Below are positions 33,664 through 45,404 of a stretch of 64,000 nucleotides of DNA, piece by piece. The translations under genes and the position numbers were made by a program. Source of the DNA: Neoceratodus forsteri (taxonomy: Eukaryota; Chordata; Ceratodontiformes; Ceratodontidae); the NCBI GenBank assembly GCA_016271365.2, contig CM057456.1:163842501-163906500 (forward strand), in the 5' to 3' direction. Position 1 is the first letter of the stretch. Every line of letters starts with the position of its first letter. The notes under the pieces were generated by a model. It worked only from the letters and a program-made list of their open reading frames with translations. It made no database searches and was not told the DNA's origin.

Positions 33664-34619
33664 AGCATCAACCAGTAAAGGATAGCAGTGGACAAAGTTA
33701 GAGCAATTTGCTTTGCTGAGAAATTTGCAAATTTTCTGAAATTAGCTAATTTAATCCATAGAACAAATTTCTACTTTATATTAAAGAAAAACTTTGTGAA
33801 TGGCAACAAGGTGAACTTAGCCCATGAATTAGGGCTGAAAGGTGAAGTTTCAAAGGATCCATGGGATAGGAGGTCACATGGTGCTGCAATGAACTGTATT
33901 GTGACATGTAGGCTGAATTTAGTGCAGTGTGAGGAAGAGAGTTAGAGTTAATGGTGTTCTGTAGTTTGTGCCTAAAACCTGAAAGTGTTTAAAACACACT
34001 TTTCTTTTCAAAATGATCATGCCATTAAGTTTCTCCCATGCCTTGTGCCTCTAGGTCAACAATTGTTTTTTTGTTTTGTTATTTTGGTAGTCTAAAGTTG
34101 CAGTTTAATTTTCTGTATTCTGTGTAGTGTGGCAGTGCTGTGTGGGGGTGGGGTTTGGGGAGCTTAGCTGTAGAAAGTCCAGCCAGAAAAGGCAGGCTAG
34201 CCTAGGCAGTGTTTTCTGTTATAGTCAGTGCTTTGTGTGAATTTTTTTGCTGTGCTCTGTGCTTTGTTATTTTAGTTCTGTAGATCAGTTAGGCGTGTTT
34301 TGCTAAATTATTTTGTCACTTTATTATTTTGACTATATTGATTTCATTTTTGTTGATTGATAGAAGTTAGCTTTTTGTATAAATAGTAACATCATTCTAA
34401 TTACTTGATTTGATATGTTTTGCATATGTCTCCTAGTCCCTTAAATTCATGTTGTGTATTGTTTTTAAAAAAAATTGTGATGTTGCTGTTGTTTACTGTC
34501 TGCGTACATAAGTAAAGAGTTGTAAATTGTTGTGTTGTGTTCAGAAATTTACACATATACAAAAATGCCCCAAAGAGGTGCTCTGCTAAAGGAGTTTCTG
34601 TCAGCTATGAAAGTTATAG
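33664..34619. other. Unassigned, AT-rich
   Basis: I see no domain. T/G-rich stretches (34,060-34,560) and an 85-codon + frame at 33,688-33,945 of mixed composition with no known motif. It could be hAT internal sequence that no longer encodes anything recognisable. Confidence 0.4.
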
Positions 34620-36310
34620 TCACTAAAATAAATGATAATGTTCTATAATCATTTAAAAATAAATTTACTTGCTTTGATGCCAACACATCTATTACATCGA
34701 AAATGAGGTGGCACTGGCTGTCTACCTTCCTTCATGGTCACAGTCACATTTAAAGTTAAAAGTCATGGTCATGTTAAAATACATTTAATTTTATGAAATC
34801 ATTTAAAGAAACATACATTTACTTGCATTGACTCAGCCATTGTTGCAGTGCATAAATTATCCCCTAAACACCCATTGTCACACTTCCACAGCCCCAGCAG
34901 GTAATGGAGGCAGATGGTGATATGTGAAGCTGTGCCTTATAGAACACGTGCTCTGTGGTCACGCCACTCCATCCTCACATCATACACATGGTCACAGTCA
35001 CAACCACATTCAAAGTCATGGTCACATTAAAATCTATAATTCATCCCATGTATAAAGGTTCTGAGGCAGACGCTATTAAATACACAGCAGGTTATAGATG
35101 CAGATGGTGATATGGGAAGTTGTGCCTTAATGGATAACATGGTCTGTGCTTATGTCACATCCATCCTTACATCATAAACAGTGTCACAGTCATGATAAAT
35201 AAATTAGAATAGTCCATAATCATTAAAAAATACTTTTAGTTACTTTGACTCAACCCATCTATTGTATCTAAAATGAGGTGGCACCAGCTCGCTACCTTCC
35301 TTTGTGGTCAGTGTCACATTAGTAAAATAAATTATAGTTTTCCTTAATCATTTAAGCAAATATATATTTACTTGTGTCAAGAGAACTCCAAACGATCTAC
35401 TTCATCCAAGATGAGGTGACACAGTCTACTTCCTTCACAATCACAGTTTTCCTTAATCATTTAATCAAATATACATTTACTTGCGTCAAAAGAACTCCAC
35501 CCCATCTACTTCATCCAAGATGAAGTGACATAGCCTCCTTCCTTCATGGTCACAGTTTTCCTTAATCATTTAAACAAATATACATTTACTTGTGTCTAGA
35601 GAACTCCAATTCATCTACTTTATCCAAAATGAAGTGACACTGTCTCCTTCCTTCATGGTCATGGTCATATTTTCATGTTATGAAAATAAATTTCACATTA
35701 TCAAAATAAATTATAGTTTTAAATTATAGTTTTCCTTAATCATTTAAGCAAATATGTGTTTACTTGTGTCACAAGAACTCCAGCCCATCTACTTCATTCA
35801 AGATGAGGTGACACAGCCTCTTTCCTTCACAGTCATGGACACGGTTTCATATTCAAGTTATTAAAACACAAGTAAATTTCATGATATTAAAATAAATAAT
35901 AGTTTTAAATGATATTTTCCTTAATCATTTAAACAAATATACATTTACTGGCACCAAGAGAACTCCAACCCATCTACTTCATCCAAGATGAGGTGACACT
36001 GATCTCCTTCCATCACGGTCATAGTCACGTTTGCATATTATTGAAATAAATTTCATGTTATGAAAATAAATTACAATTTTAAATTATAGTTTTCCATAAT
36101 CATTTTTAAACAAATATGCTTTTACTTGTATCAGAGAACTCCAAACCGTATATTTCATCCAAGGTGAGGGAGATAGTCTCCTTTCTTCATGGTCACAATC
36201 ACAGTTTTCCTTAATCATTTAAACACTTAAGTTTACTTGTGTCAAGTGAACTGGAGTCAATCTACTTCATCCAAGATGAGATGACACAGTCTCTTCCTTC
36301 CTTTCAGCAC
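34620..36310 (+). repeat. Long-period minisatellite, alternating ~109-bp and ~175-185-bp units
   Basis: The anchor 'ccttaatcatttaa' (or close variants) recurs at 35,342, 35,451, 35,560, 35,734, 35,919, 36,094 and 36,209, giving spacings of 109, 109, 174, 185, 175 and 115 bp. Each unit has 'tttacttgtgtcaagagaac', 'ccatctacttcatccaagat' and 'gaggtgacac'. Long units add ~65-75 bp of 'ttttcatgttatgaaaataa'-type sequence. More diverged, longer relatives occupy 34,620-35,340 ('catctattacatcgaaaatg', 'gcagatggtgatatg'). Confidence 0.85.
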
Positions 36311-36410
36311 TGAGGGCAGCTATATCCCACACTGCTGTACTCCCAGTGCCTGTGGACACACTGGTGGCAGAAGTTGTGTACACATGGTAACATGACATGC
36401 TCTTTGAAGA

Positions 36411-36420
36411 GGACTTATTC
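36411..36420 (+). repeat. Left target-site duplication GGACTTATTC
   Basis: Exact match to 37,288-37,297, bracketing the minus-strand L1-type fragment. Confidence 0.75.
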
Positions 36421-37287
36421 TTTTTTTAATTTAAACTTTATTACAAATTTTAACATTTTAAAGACAGAACTAAACAAGGTAAATAATTACATCAGTTATA
36501 GTAATGTGATACAATGGTACTGCTCCCCCTCCTCCCTCCCTCCCTCCCTCCCCCACGGTCTAAATATTCATAGTTACCATGTATATTGTTGATATCAAGA
36601 GACAGAGTTAGAGGATTACAAAGTGTAGAAAGGGTCCCATATTTTCCGTACTTAGGCAATCTATTAAACAGACTTGCTATCATTTTTTCTATTCTGAGAT
36701 TTGATAGTAATTTGTTTAACCATTCAGAATATGTGATAAGTGTATTCTCTTTCCAGTATTTTAAAACAAGTTTTTGACAGACAATGAAATCATTGACATG
36801 TAGTATTTCTGTTTCACAGTTCTATTTGGAAGTAGTCCTCCAATACACAAATTTCTGGCATGAAATACTCTGACAGTCCAAGCACTGGATCTACTTTGGT
36901 TTGAATACTGGTCTATAAAAGAGCTACTGTACCTTGGGGCAATGCCAAAAATGTGGAGAAGGTTACCTTCACCAGGGAACATTAGGAGCATTGACTAGAA
37001 GGGAGTATACTCACTTGGTGAGTTTTGAGGAATAATATAAATTGTGCAAAATGTGAAATTGCATGAGGCATAGCCTGTCTTGTGTTACATATTTGTGGCA
37101 GCACTGCCAAACGGTGGGTCATGCTCTGATATGCTGGGGAAATAACTGAGACCAATATTCTGAAGGACCAAAGCAGTCATCAAAGTGACAGTCATATAGC
37201 AGCTGTGTTTAATTTGGATACCGCTCTGGTCGAGATTGCTAATGATATCAGGATTTCCTGCAAAGTTATATTTAAGCTCAGTGAGAG
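36421..37287 (-). mobile_element. L1-type LINE, 5'-truncated 3' end
   Basis: On the minus strand, a frame-broken zinc-knuckle-like region (PTVWQCCHKY, ~37,115) is followed by LLHIFGIAPRY, the counterpart of L1's HIFW-CPK motif (~36,960). VCQKLVLKYWKENTLITYSE then WLNKL-SNLRIEKMIASLF (~36,785-36,675) matches the closing segment of L1-clade ORF2. The 3' end is A-rich, seen as 'tttttttaatttaaacttta' on the + strand at 36,421-36,441. A 10-bp target-site duplication flanks it. Clade L1/Tx1 is inferred; the rest of the protein is missing through 5' truncation. Confidence 0.8.
36526..36556 (+). repeat. (TCCC)n microsatellite
   Basis: Tandem 'ctccctcc' units in the 3' UTR of the L1-type fragment; on the element's own strand it is a G-rich, (GGGA)n run. 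Confidence 0.8.
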
Positions 37288-37297
37288 GGACTTATTC
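37288..37297 (+). repeat. Right target-site duplication GGACTTATTC
   Basis: Partner of 36,411-36,420. Confidence 0.75.
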
Positions 37298-38110
37298 TGC
37301 TGTTGACTGTCAAAGGGTGAAGACAGATGGCCTTCTCTTCCTTTTGGAGTTCAGGTGGTTGCAAGTGAACTCACTGTGGTCACTAGGGTCACAGGTAAAA
37401 AAGTTGTTTCATTTGATCTAACTTTGCCTTGGTGTACCCCAAGGAGAAGTTACAACAAGTTACTTGAGCAAAGTCACCAATGAATTCCTATTATATTGAA
37501 AACTTCCCAAAATTATCTGCAGAGGTGGATTTTGCAACTTCACCTTAACTTCATCTGCAAATTAAAACTTTGCAACATCTCTATCAAAGGACAGTACAAG
37601 GCTAGTAATGCCAAAACCAGAACCACCAGCAATCCACTTTGGGAAGTATTATCCCAAGTTGGTGTGTCAGAATGCCAACAGAATGAGGAAGAGAATGTTT
37701 GTGAATTTAAGCAGAGAAAATGGGTGAAGCATATTTTGCAGATTCAATACAACTTTCCATAAGTGATAAGCCACTACCATACTGGACTACACAACTTGAA
37801 GAAAGGTCTGCACTTAGCTATGTTGCTGCAAGTACTGTATGTGAGTTGCCCAGCAGTCAGTGTGAGTTCTGAACAAGTGTTCAGTTCAGCAGAACAATTG
37901 TATGTGACAGTTGGTCCTCTCTGTCACATAAAATGCACAGATGCTCACAGTTATAAAATGAATGCTTACTTTATACTACAAAACAACTTGGTCTCCTTCA
38001 TATCCACATCCACACCCACACCAAAAGGGGTAAAGATAAGGTAGAAGACCAGGAGGACAGTGACTTTATGCAATTCGACTCTTGATCAAACTTTGACATT
38101 GAAGATGCAG
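37298..38110 (+). pseudogene. hAT transposase C-terminal dimerisation region (pseudogene)
   Basis: Motifs in order: an NPLWEVLSQ block with an acidic linker (37,634-37,700), HLAMLLQVLYVSCPAVSVSS (37,815-37,875) and SEQVFSSAEQL (37,874-37,905). This is the hAT C-terminal block, usually LA..YL.IPATSVSSERVFS-AG. It is followed by an acidic tail. A frameshift and stop at ~37,763 separates the linker from the block. The orientation and family agree with the transposase core at 29,185-31,110, 6.4 kb upstream. Confidence 0.75.
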
Positions 38111-40029
38111 AGGGTTATTTGAGCATTGGAACAACCCAATATATGTTAAAATATGTGTAATTTGTATATAACTGTGAACAGAACTGTTTTAATGCTTTGC
38201 ATATTTGAATATTGTCTTCTTTATTCTGTTTACTGCTAGCTGCAGCACATATACAGTACTTTGCACTTATTAATTACTATGCAGTGATCAGGCTTTGAAT
38301 CACACCAGACAGGGTGTGCGGACATTTTATTTTAAGAGGTGTTTGTTTTATGAATGAATGGTGCAGACTTAAATGTGGTAAGACAGATATTTCACATCCA
38401 ATCTGATTGACTTCCACTGTGTGGCCATGAGCCACCAACATGGCCTGCCATTCCCATACAAATATGTTACCTGCTTAAATTTGGTATCACGAAGAAGATA
38501 TCTGCCTCCTCTTCCTCAACTGCACTGCCTCCTCCTCCTCCAGTCATCATTATTCAGTTTTCTGCTGATGTGTGAGAGATGTGATCCATAACCGCCAGCA
38601 TATCTTTTCACTTGGACAGTTAAGCCAGCCTGCTGCATTTATGTTCTTCGGACCATTGCCTGAAAATTCAATCCAATGCTCTGGAATCAAATGTAGTCAA
38701 CTTGTCATGTCTCAGGTTCTTCAGAACAGAATATGAAAGCATCCCAGATGGCAAGTATTAATTTACTGCAATTATATAAGTATTAATGTACTGCTCTGAC
38801 ATCATTGTTTCTGCATTGTGCTGCAGACTCACAGTGCAAGGATTATTTGTGAGCAATGTTCTTTAATGGCAAGTATTTTTCTTAATAACCAAACTACTTT
38901 CTATTGCATGTGTAGTTAAGTCTTGGATTATAGATTACTGGACTTACCAGTACTGAGCAGTGACGAATGATAGAGACTGACTGACGGGACTGAAACAGTG
39001 CTGGCCTAATACATACAGGACTACTGTCAGCTTAAGTATAATGTATTTTCTTTGCTGGTGGACTGCAGCCACCCATATCCATACTGCCAATGGTAAGTAG
39101 AGTGTCTTTTCTTTGCCACTGGACTGTACCCCATACTGTTAACAGTAAGTATAGTGTCTTCTTTGTTTGCTGCACTGTAGCTACATAATCAGGACTGTGG
39201 TGTGACTGCACTCTTCAGCTGTGAAAAATATCTAACATTAGAGCACTGAAGGAGGACCATGAGTCAAACTGACAGAGGTAAAGCTGTTATGCAAGTATTT
39301 TCATTTGCAGTTACAATGTAGATAGAATGAACTGTTGCTGTGAATCAACAGAATAGGCCAACAACTGTTATGTTTATTGTGATTCAGCTACACTGAAAAA
39401 AGCTGATAACTGTTTTGTTGTGTTTACTTTCTTTCCTCTGCAGAATAAAAAGCAATGGACAACAGTTAGAATGAAAGTGCCTCTAGGTTCTGCTCCATCC
39501 ATCTGACCCTGAACAGACCCAGCCTGGCATACTTCTCTCCTCACTGCCTCCAGTCCAGACTCCTGCAGTGGCAGAGCTAAAGTAGGGGCTGGGGGCAGTC
39601 ACCCCTCCTAGCTGCCCCAGTGTGAGCAGTGGTGCCCCTCTACCATCTTTATTCACTGTTTAGTTCCCATTGTGGAGCCCTTGATTGACTGAATGGCTCC
39701 ACTGTCTCCCCAAACTTGCCTCCGCCACTGGACTCCTGTTGTGGTTACTGTCAGCCATTCATTGGTATCTCTGCTTAACTTACCTGATTGTCAACTGAGA
39801 GCCAGGGCAGAAACTTCTTTTCAGCTATTTCCACGATATTGTGCCTTCAGTACTCGAAATATGGTAATGGTGGAATCCATAATGTACAGCTGTCACACAT
39901 TATGAGGAATGTCTCTCATTTTACCCCTCAGAATTTCACCCCCACATTTTGGACTAAAAGAAGATGCTGGCAATGGCAAGTCAGACTTTGAAGCCCTTGA
40001 CATTTTCTGCTACCCTGTCAAATAAGTCT
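38111..40029. other. Unassigned region
   Basis: May begin with the hAT 3' end. Near 39,050-39,180 three loosely similar ~60-bp segments share 'ctttgc...actg...tggtaagta' elements, too diverged to call a repeat firmly. No domain recognised. Confidence 0.4.
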
Positions 40030-40420
40030 CTAGAATCATGCTGTCTACCATCCTAGGCCATTAGCCACCAGGACTCCACCTGTCTCTCTTTAGTCACTGT
40101 TTCCAGTAGCTAACTTGCTGCTGACTGCTGTCAAACTGAATAGTCTGTAGTATCCTTCCTGGCTCATCCTTCCCCCTACTTTTGTGCAGGGGTACCACAT
40201 CCACTGTTCTCCAGGCCAGTGGGGCCCCTAGTCTATAAGGAGCAGTTGAAGTAAGCCACCAGAGGCTCAGCCAGTACTTGTGCCATGTACTCTGCAGCAC
40301 TGTGAAGTGAAGATCTTAAAAGTACTAGCCCCAATGACCTTTGTAGGAGTCATAAACCATTGGTCAATGGTGACTTCACTCATTCAGAGAAGTTCGTTCT
40401 GTGACTACCAACTGTGTCCT
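40030..40420 (-). mobile_element. CR1/L2-type LINE fragment, start of RT
   Basis: On the minus strand: LAEPLVAYFNCSL (~40,270-40,235), then W-TVDVVPLHKSRGKDEPG (40,215-40,160), corresponding to the W-xA-VVPLHKKG-K-DPGNYRPISL motif of CR1/L2 RTs, followed by a degenerate T-IQFDSS. Only this internal piece is recognisable; neither end is seen. Confidence 0.65.
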
Positions 40421-41412
40421 CCACACAGACATTTCTCCAGTCTCCCACCATAACTCTCAAACTTTTGTCACTGAAATGAGGGAAATGTTTAGATACTAAA
40501 AATGAGGGTCAATAAGAGACACTGATCTTATAATGAGGGACACCTCCTCAAACATGGAGATACAAACTCAGAACAGTGTGTGGAAGCTATTGTTTTACTT
40601 GTACAAACGAAAGTTTATTTTGGATTTGGCATCTTACAGTATTATGAATTTCTGCTTTAACTTCTGAATTCACAATGCATTATATATGTGGGCATACGTT
40701 TTCCATGATATGGATGAGGACACAGCCATTTTGAGGGTAAAATGAGGGATGTGCCTCCTAATCAGGGACAGTTGAGACTGAGGCATGCATCTCCATTCTC
40801 CACCCCTTTGGGAAGTCTTAATTTGCTGGTAAAGTCAATGAAGTTACCTAATTCACCTTTGTAAATCACTTTGCAAATTTATAACATGATTCTAGATGTG
40901 ACTTTGCCTGTCACTTCGCATTCACTTTGATTCACATTAAATGTGAAGTTTTCTCAGGCTGAGTCTACTGGTAAACAGCAAGTGCCTCTTAGGTCAATGC
41001 ACCACCTTTGCAGGTCACATGTCCCAGCTGTACCTACAGAGTGTGCACCACTTTCAGTTTTGAGTTCTGTGTGTGGAGTGGAGGAGACAGTTCTGCTGCA
41101 TTTTGAGCTTTTCAAATGCAATCAAAAACAACATTTCCTGGTTCCTTTTGTTGATTTCTGATCTTCCTTTTGCTTAGAACATGTTGGTATTTTGTTACTA
41201 GTGGTTTTGTCTGATTTAATATGTATTTCTGTATTTTACATCCTTTAATGTTTGTATTTTCCTTTGACTTCTGTGTACAGACACTATAGACAGTGTTTTC
41301 ATTTTGATTATTTCCTTTTTCTGCTTCCTTTGCTGACTTTCTTTGTGCTGCCTGCATATTTATTGTACATTTCTGCTGTATATTTCTATTGGTTCATATT
41401 TTGATTAAAATA
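40421..41412. other. Unassigned, possibly hAT leader
   Basis: No domain seen. Its position just upstream of a BED-finger N-terminus suggests that 40,940-41,412 is the 5' leader of that hAT copy, but the sequence does not prove this. Confidence 0.35.
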
Positions 41413-42010
41413 ACATGAGTGGAGAGGACAGTGGTAGGAGTGGGACTGGGAGACAGATGGAGATGCAGTCTATGCATGGGACACACTGTCCAATACAGTT
41501 ACAACAAATGGCATTGGTGGTAGCAGCAGCTGCAGGTGCATCAGGCAAACATAGAAAGTAGTACAGTCCTGCAGCAGCAGCAGAAGGTGGAGCTTCATTT
41601 GGTGGTACCCCCACCCAGTGCAGCAGCAGCAGTAGAGTAACTAGAAGTGGTGCCCACACCCCAGTGTCTCTAGGTTTTCTTGATATGCCAGTGTCTTTCT
41701 GACACAGCCAGAAGATGGTGCAAGGATCAACTCCCTCCCCATGGAACCACTGCCTCCCTCTGATGAAGACAAGCCCCATCCCAGTAGGTCAAACAAGTCC
41801 CTTGTTTGGGATTTTGAGAGTGACTCACAAGACAGCAGCATCACCAAATGTAAAATATGCAAAGCAGTGGATCACCATGGTAAAAGGCAGCCACTAAGGC
41901 ACTAGTGGGGCAGCATGCCCACCTCAACAACAAGTACCGACATCAAGGGGAGGTGCACTGCAAGGCTGCAGAGAGGGTTGCTTGTGCTCCTCATGTGCAA
42001 CATGGGAAAG
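41413..42010 (+). pseudogene. Second hAT N-terminus with BED zinc finger (pseudogene)
   Basis: From a methionine at ~41,415 (MSGEDSGRSGTG) the sequence runs through an alanine/glutamine-rich segment to a BED finger: NKSLVWDFESDSQDSS (~41,788-41,835), KCKICK (C-x-x-C, 41,850-41,867), HHGK, then after a frameshift HLNNKYRHQG (~41,920-41,950), supplying the H-x5-H pair. KSLVW-F is shared with the BED remnant at 29,194, so the two probably belong to one family. The catalytic core is absent; a LINE follows. Confidence 0.65.
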
Positions 42011-42129
42011 CACAGGAAAAGGTAATGCAGTACCCATTTACCTCAGGGTTGTGAGGAATGCAGTGGGACCTGCACCTGGACTCAGATGCTTCAGGAAGAG
42101 CACCTGAAACACCAGCTGCAGAGGGTGTT

Positions 42130-44850
42130 CTCTCTCCACTAGTGTCTTCCATAGAAACTCAAGTTGCACAAATCTGCAGTGAGTTGAGGGACCTCTGTCA
42201 CTGAACTGCATCAATGGAGGATAAGCTGCAGACCAGGTGAAGGGAGGGGGGCTACATCAGAGACAGTATTAAATCGATGTCATTGCAGGGTAAATGGGGA
42301 GGCTGAGGCACTGTGGGTCACACTTAAGCCAGGAAATGGTACAGCAATTCACACAGGAGTGATCTACAGGTTTCTGGCACAGAGGAGGAGGTAGATAGAG
42401 TAATAGTGGAGGAAATACATGGGATGGCAAAGGGAAAGCACTGGACCATCCCAGCAGCTGCCTCAGCCAGAAGCTGAGACATCATAGAATCCTTGCAGGA
42501 GTCAGGCCTCAGGAAGTTGGTTCAGGAGCCCACCAGGGCAAGATGATCTTAGACATAGTGTTGACCAATGGAGATAGGATAAAGGAAGTCAGGGTGGATG
42601 AACACGTAGGGTCCAGTGACCACCATACAGTGTGGTTCAGCATCAGTACAGTGTCACAGGAGAGCCACTCAAAGACAAGGGTCCTGGATTTCAGTAAGAC
42701 AGACTTCGCCTGGATGGGGGGGGATCAAAGAAGCCCTGGCAGGAAGGGATCCAGGGGAGGGTTGAAGAATGGTGGGCAAACCTAAAGAAGCCATAACAGA
42801 GGAGACAAATCAGTGCATTAGGCTGAGTAACAAGGGAAAAAGAAGGAACAAACCACTATGGTTCACAAAGGAAGTGACAGAGAAAGTGAGGGACAAAAGG
42901 GGCTTTCAGAAAATACAAGGAGAATAAGAAGGATGAGGATAGTGTAGTGTACCTAAAGAGACACAGGGAAGCAAGGAAAGCAATAAGGAGTGCAAAGGCA
43001 CAAACATAGGGAGATCAGCACAGACAGGAAAGAGGGGAGACAGGACATTTTATAGATACAACTGCAATAGAAGGAAGGCCAAGGGAGGACAATAAGGCTC
43101 AAAGGGAGGAAGGGGTGTGCATAGAGGGTGACCTAGAAAAAGTATCAATACTGAATGAATACTTCTGTTTGGTATTCACGGTAGAGGTGAGGACAGGGAC
43201 CACAGATAGGCAGCAGAAACAATTGAGAGAGAGAGAGAGATAAACATCAGCCCTTTACTGTGGGGTCCTGGAGGAACTCACAAAATTGAGGTGGACAAAG
43301 TGATGAGGCTAAATGGTATAGACCCCAGGATATTATAGAAATTGCAAATGGTGTTAGTAGCACCACTGGCGGCTCTGTTTAATGAGTTGCTCAATACAGG
43401 GGTGATTCAGAGAAGTGGAAGGGCAAATGTAATCCCTTTCCACAAGAGTGGTAGCAGAGGGAGGCAGGAAACTATAGGCCTGTCATCCTCACCTCAGTAG
43501 TGGGTAAGATTATGGAGGCACTGCTTAAGAAAAGGATTGTGGAATACTTGGAAATCATGGGAGGACAGGATCCAAGACAGCATGGATTCACAGCAGGAAG
43601 GTCATGTCAAACAAATCTGATTGACTTTTGACTGGGTGATGAAGTAGGTGGATCAGGAGGAGCGGTGGATATCGCCTACCTCGATTTCAGTAAGGCCTTT
43701 GACACTGTCACCCCAAAGAAGACTGTTGATCAAGCTAGGAGCCTGGGGTGGGCCACAAAGTGGAAAACTAGGTTAGAAACTGGTTGAGGACAGGAAGCAG
43801 TGGGTAGTAGTAAATGGGATCAAATCCAAGGAAAGAGGGTGACCAGTGGGTGCTTCAGGGATAAGTCCTGGGGCCAGTCCTTTTCAATGTCTTCATCAGT
43901 GACATTGCTGAAGGACTGGAGGAGGTTTGCCAATTTGTGGATGATACCAAGATCTGTAACAAGAGTAAACACTCCAGAGGGATCAAAAGAATGAGGAGGG
44001 ATCTGGGAAAGCTGGATAAATGGTCAAATGTGTGGCAGTGGAAATTTAATGCAATAAAGTGCAAAATCATGCACCTGGGGTGAAGAAACCCTGTGGAGAG
44101 CTACAGAATGGGGAGGGATTGCTGACAGTCACCAGGAAAGAGAGGGATTTAGGATAATCATCTCAGTTGACCTGAAGGTGGCCAAACAGTGTAATAAGGC
44201 TATAGGGAGGGTCAGTGGGATGTTGGGGTGCATAGAAGGAGTATCAGTAGCAGAAAAGGGAGGTGCTGATGCAATTGTACAAAACGCTGGTGAGGCCTCA
44301 TCTAGAATACTGTGTTCAGTTCTGGAGGCTGCATCTTCACAAAAACATAGACAGGGTGGAGGCAGTCCAGAGCAGGCGAGCAAGATGGTGCAGGGCTTGC
44401 ATCAGAAAACAGATGAGGACAGATTAAAAGACCTCAATATGTATACACTTGAAGAGAGGAGGAATAAGGATATGATAGAGACCTTCAAGTATCTTAAAGG
44501 CTTGAACAAAGTGCAGGGAGTGACATCTTTTAGTAGAAAAGTTGTACAAGAATGAGAGGGCAAGATATGAGATTGGAGCGAGGCAGGATAAAGGGAAATG
44601 TGAGGAAGATTTTCTTCACAGAGAGGGTGGTGGATGCTTTGAACAGCCTACCTCAGGAAATAGGTAGGTGCTAACACAGTGGGGATTAAAACATGCATGG
44701 GATAGACACAAGGAACCCTAGATGTGGGAAGAGAGGCAAAAGCCAATGACCAAGTAGGGTCAGTGGTTGCTGATGCAGGCAGGGAAAATGGGCAGACTAG
44801 GTGGGCCTAGCAGTCCTTATTTGACATCAACTAACTATGTTACTGTGTAA
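42130..44850 (+). mobile_element. CR1/L2-type LINE with endonuclease, RT and 3' tail
   Basis: Begins with an ICSELRDLCH-TASMEDKLQT-like segment (~42,170-42,240) resembling a LINE coiled-coil N-terminus. The endonuclease, RT and terminal region follow in order. The end (~44,785-44,850), with 'aggtgggcctagcagtcctt' and 'atttgacatcaactaactat', is the same tail type as at 9850 and 11,694. A short (GA)n run lies at ~43,228. It directly follows a truncated hAT N-terminus. Confidence 0.85.
42310..44650 (+). pseudogene. LINE ORF2 pseudogene (endonuclease and RT)
   Basis: Endonuclease: ALWVTLKPGNGTAIHTGVIY (42,308-42,367), LVQEPTRA (~42,518), ILDIVLTNGDRI (42,546), VGSSDHHTVWFSI (42,609-42,647) and VLDFSKTDFAW (42,681). 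RT: LNEYFCLVFT (~43,154), QHGFTAGRSCQTNLI (43,577-43,622), VDIAYLDFSKAFDTV (43,666-43,710), L-GISPGASPFQ in a shifted frame (~43,856), FNVFISDIAEGLEEVCQFVD then DTKICN (43,882-43,960; F-V-DD as catalytic loop), a frame-broken LVRPHLEYC (~44,292) and DMIETFKYLKGLNKVQGV (44,469-44,522). Decayed but easy to follow. Confidence 0.85.
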
Positions 44851-45404
44851 CCAGCATCTGCTTTACAGGGATGGTGGAGTTCCATCACGGCACACTCTCT
44901 GTCCCACCTCAGACGTAATTATTTAAAATACTACCTCTTGTCACCTCCTTTCATAATAACCTTCCTTATTGATGTTCAAAAAAAAATATATATATAAAAA
45001 AGGGAAGTCTTATTAATTATGTCATACTCTGTCCTGTCTTCTATTCTCTGATCCTGAATCCTAATTTCTGATTGCTGCTATCTTTCTAATACCTTCTTGC
45101 TGACTTACTATGTAGTGAAAATCAGACAGTCATTTCTATATACTGTCAGTTCCATTTTTGTCAGCTCTCACCTCTCCTCTCACTAATGTTTGTTGTAATT
45201 AAGCGTGTGTTGTCACTATGCTGTGCCAGACACCCTCTGTGACTGATTCTGTCCACAGTCACTGGTCTTGTCACTAGTCTCTGACTGTGTTCCTCCACAG
45301 ACCCACTTCTCAATCACTTTACTGTAAATAAATGCAAAAGCAGAATATATAAGATCCACACTTCCAGAAAATGTAGAATAAACCTGAAATGATTTCTGCT
45401 GCTA
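44851..45404. other. Unassigned spacer before the satellite
   Basis: A/T-rich, with an A-run and (TA)n at ~44,980-45,000. No domain. CTGT/CACT-rich text at 45,200-45,300 is not periodic. Confidence 0.4.
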
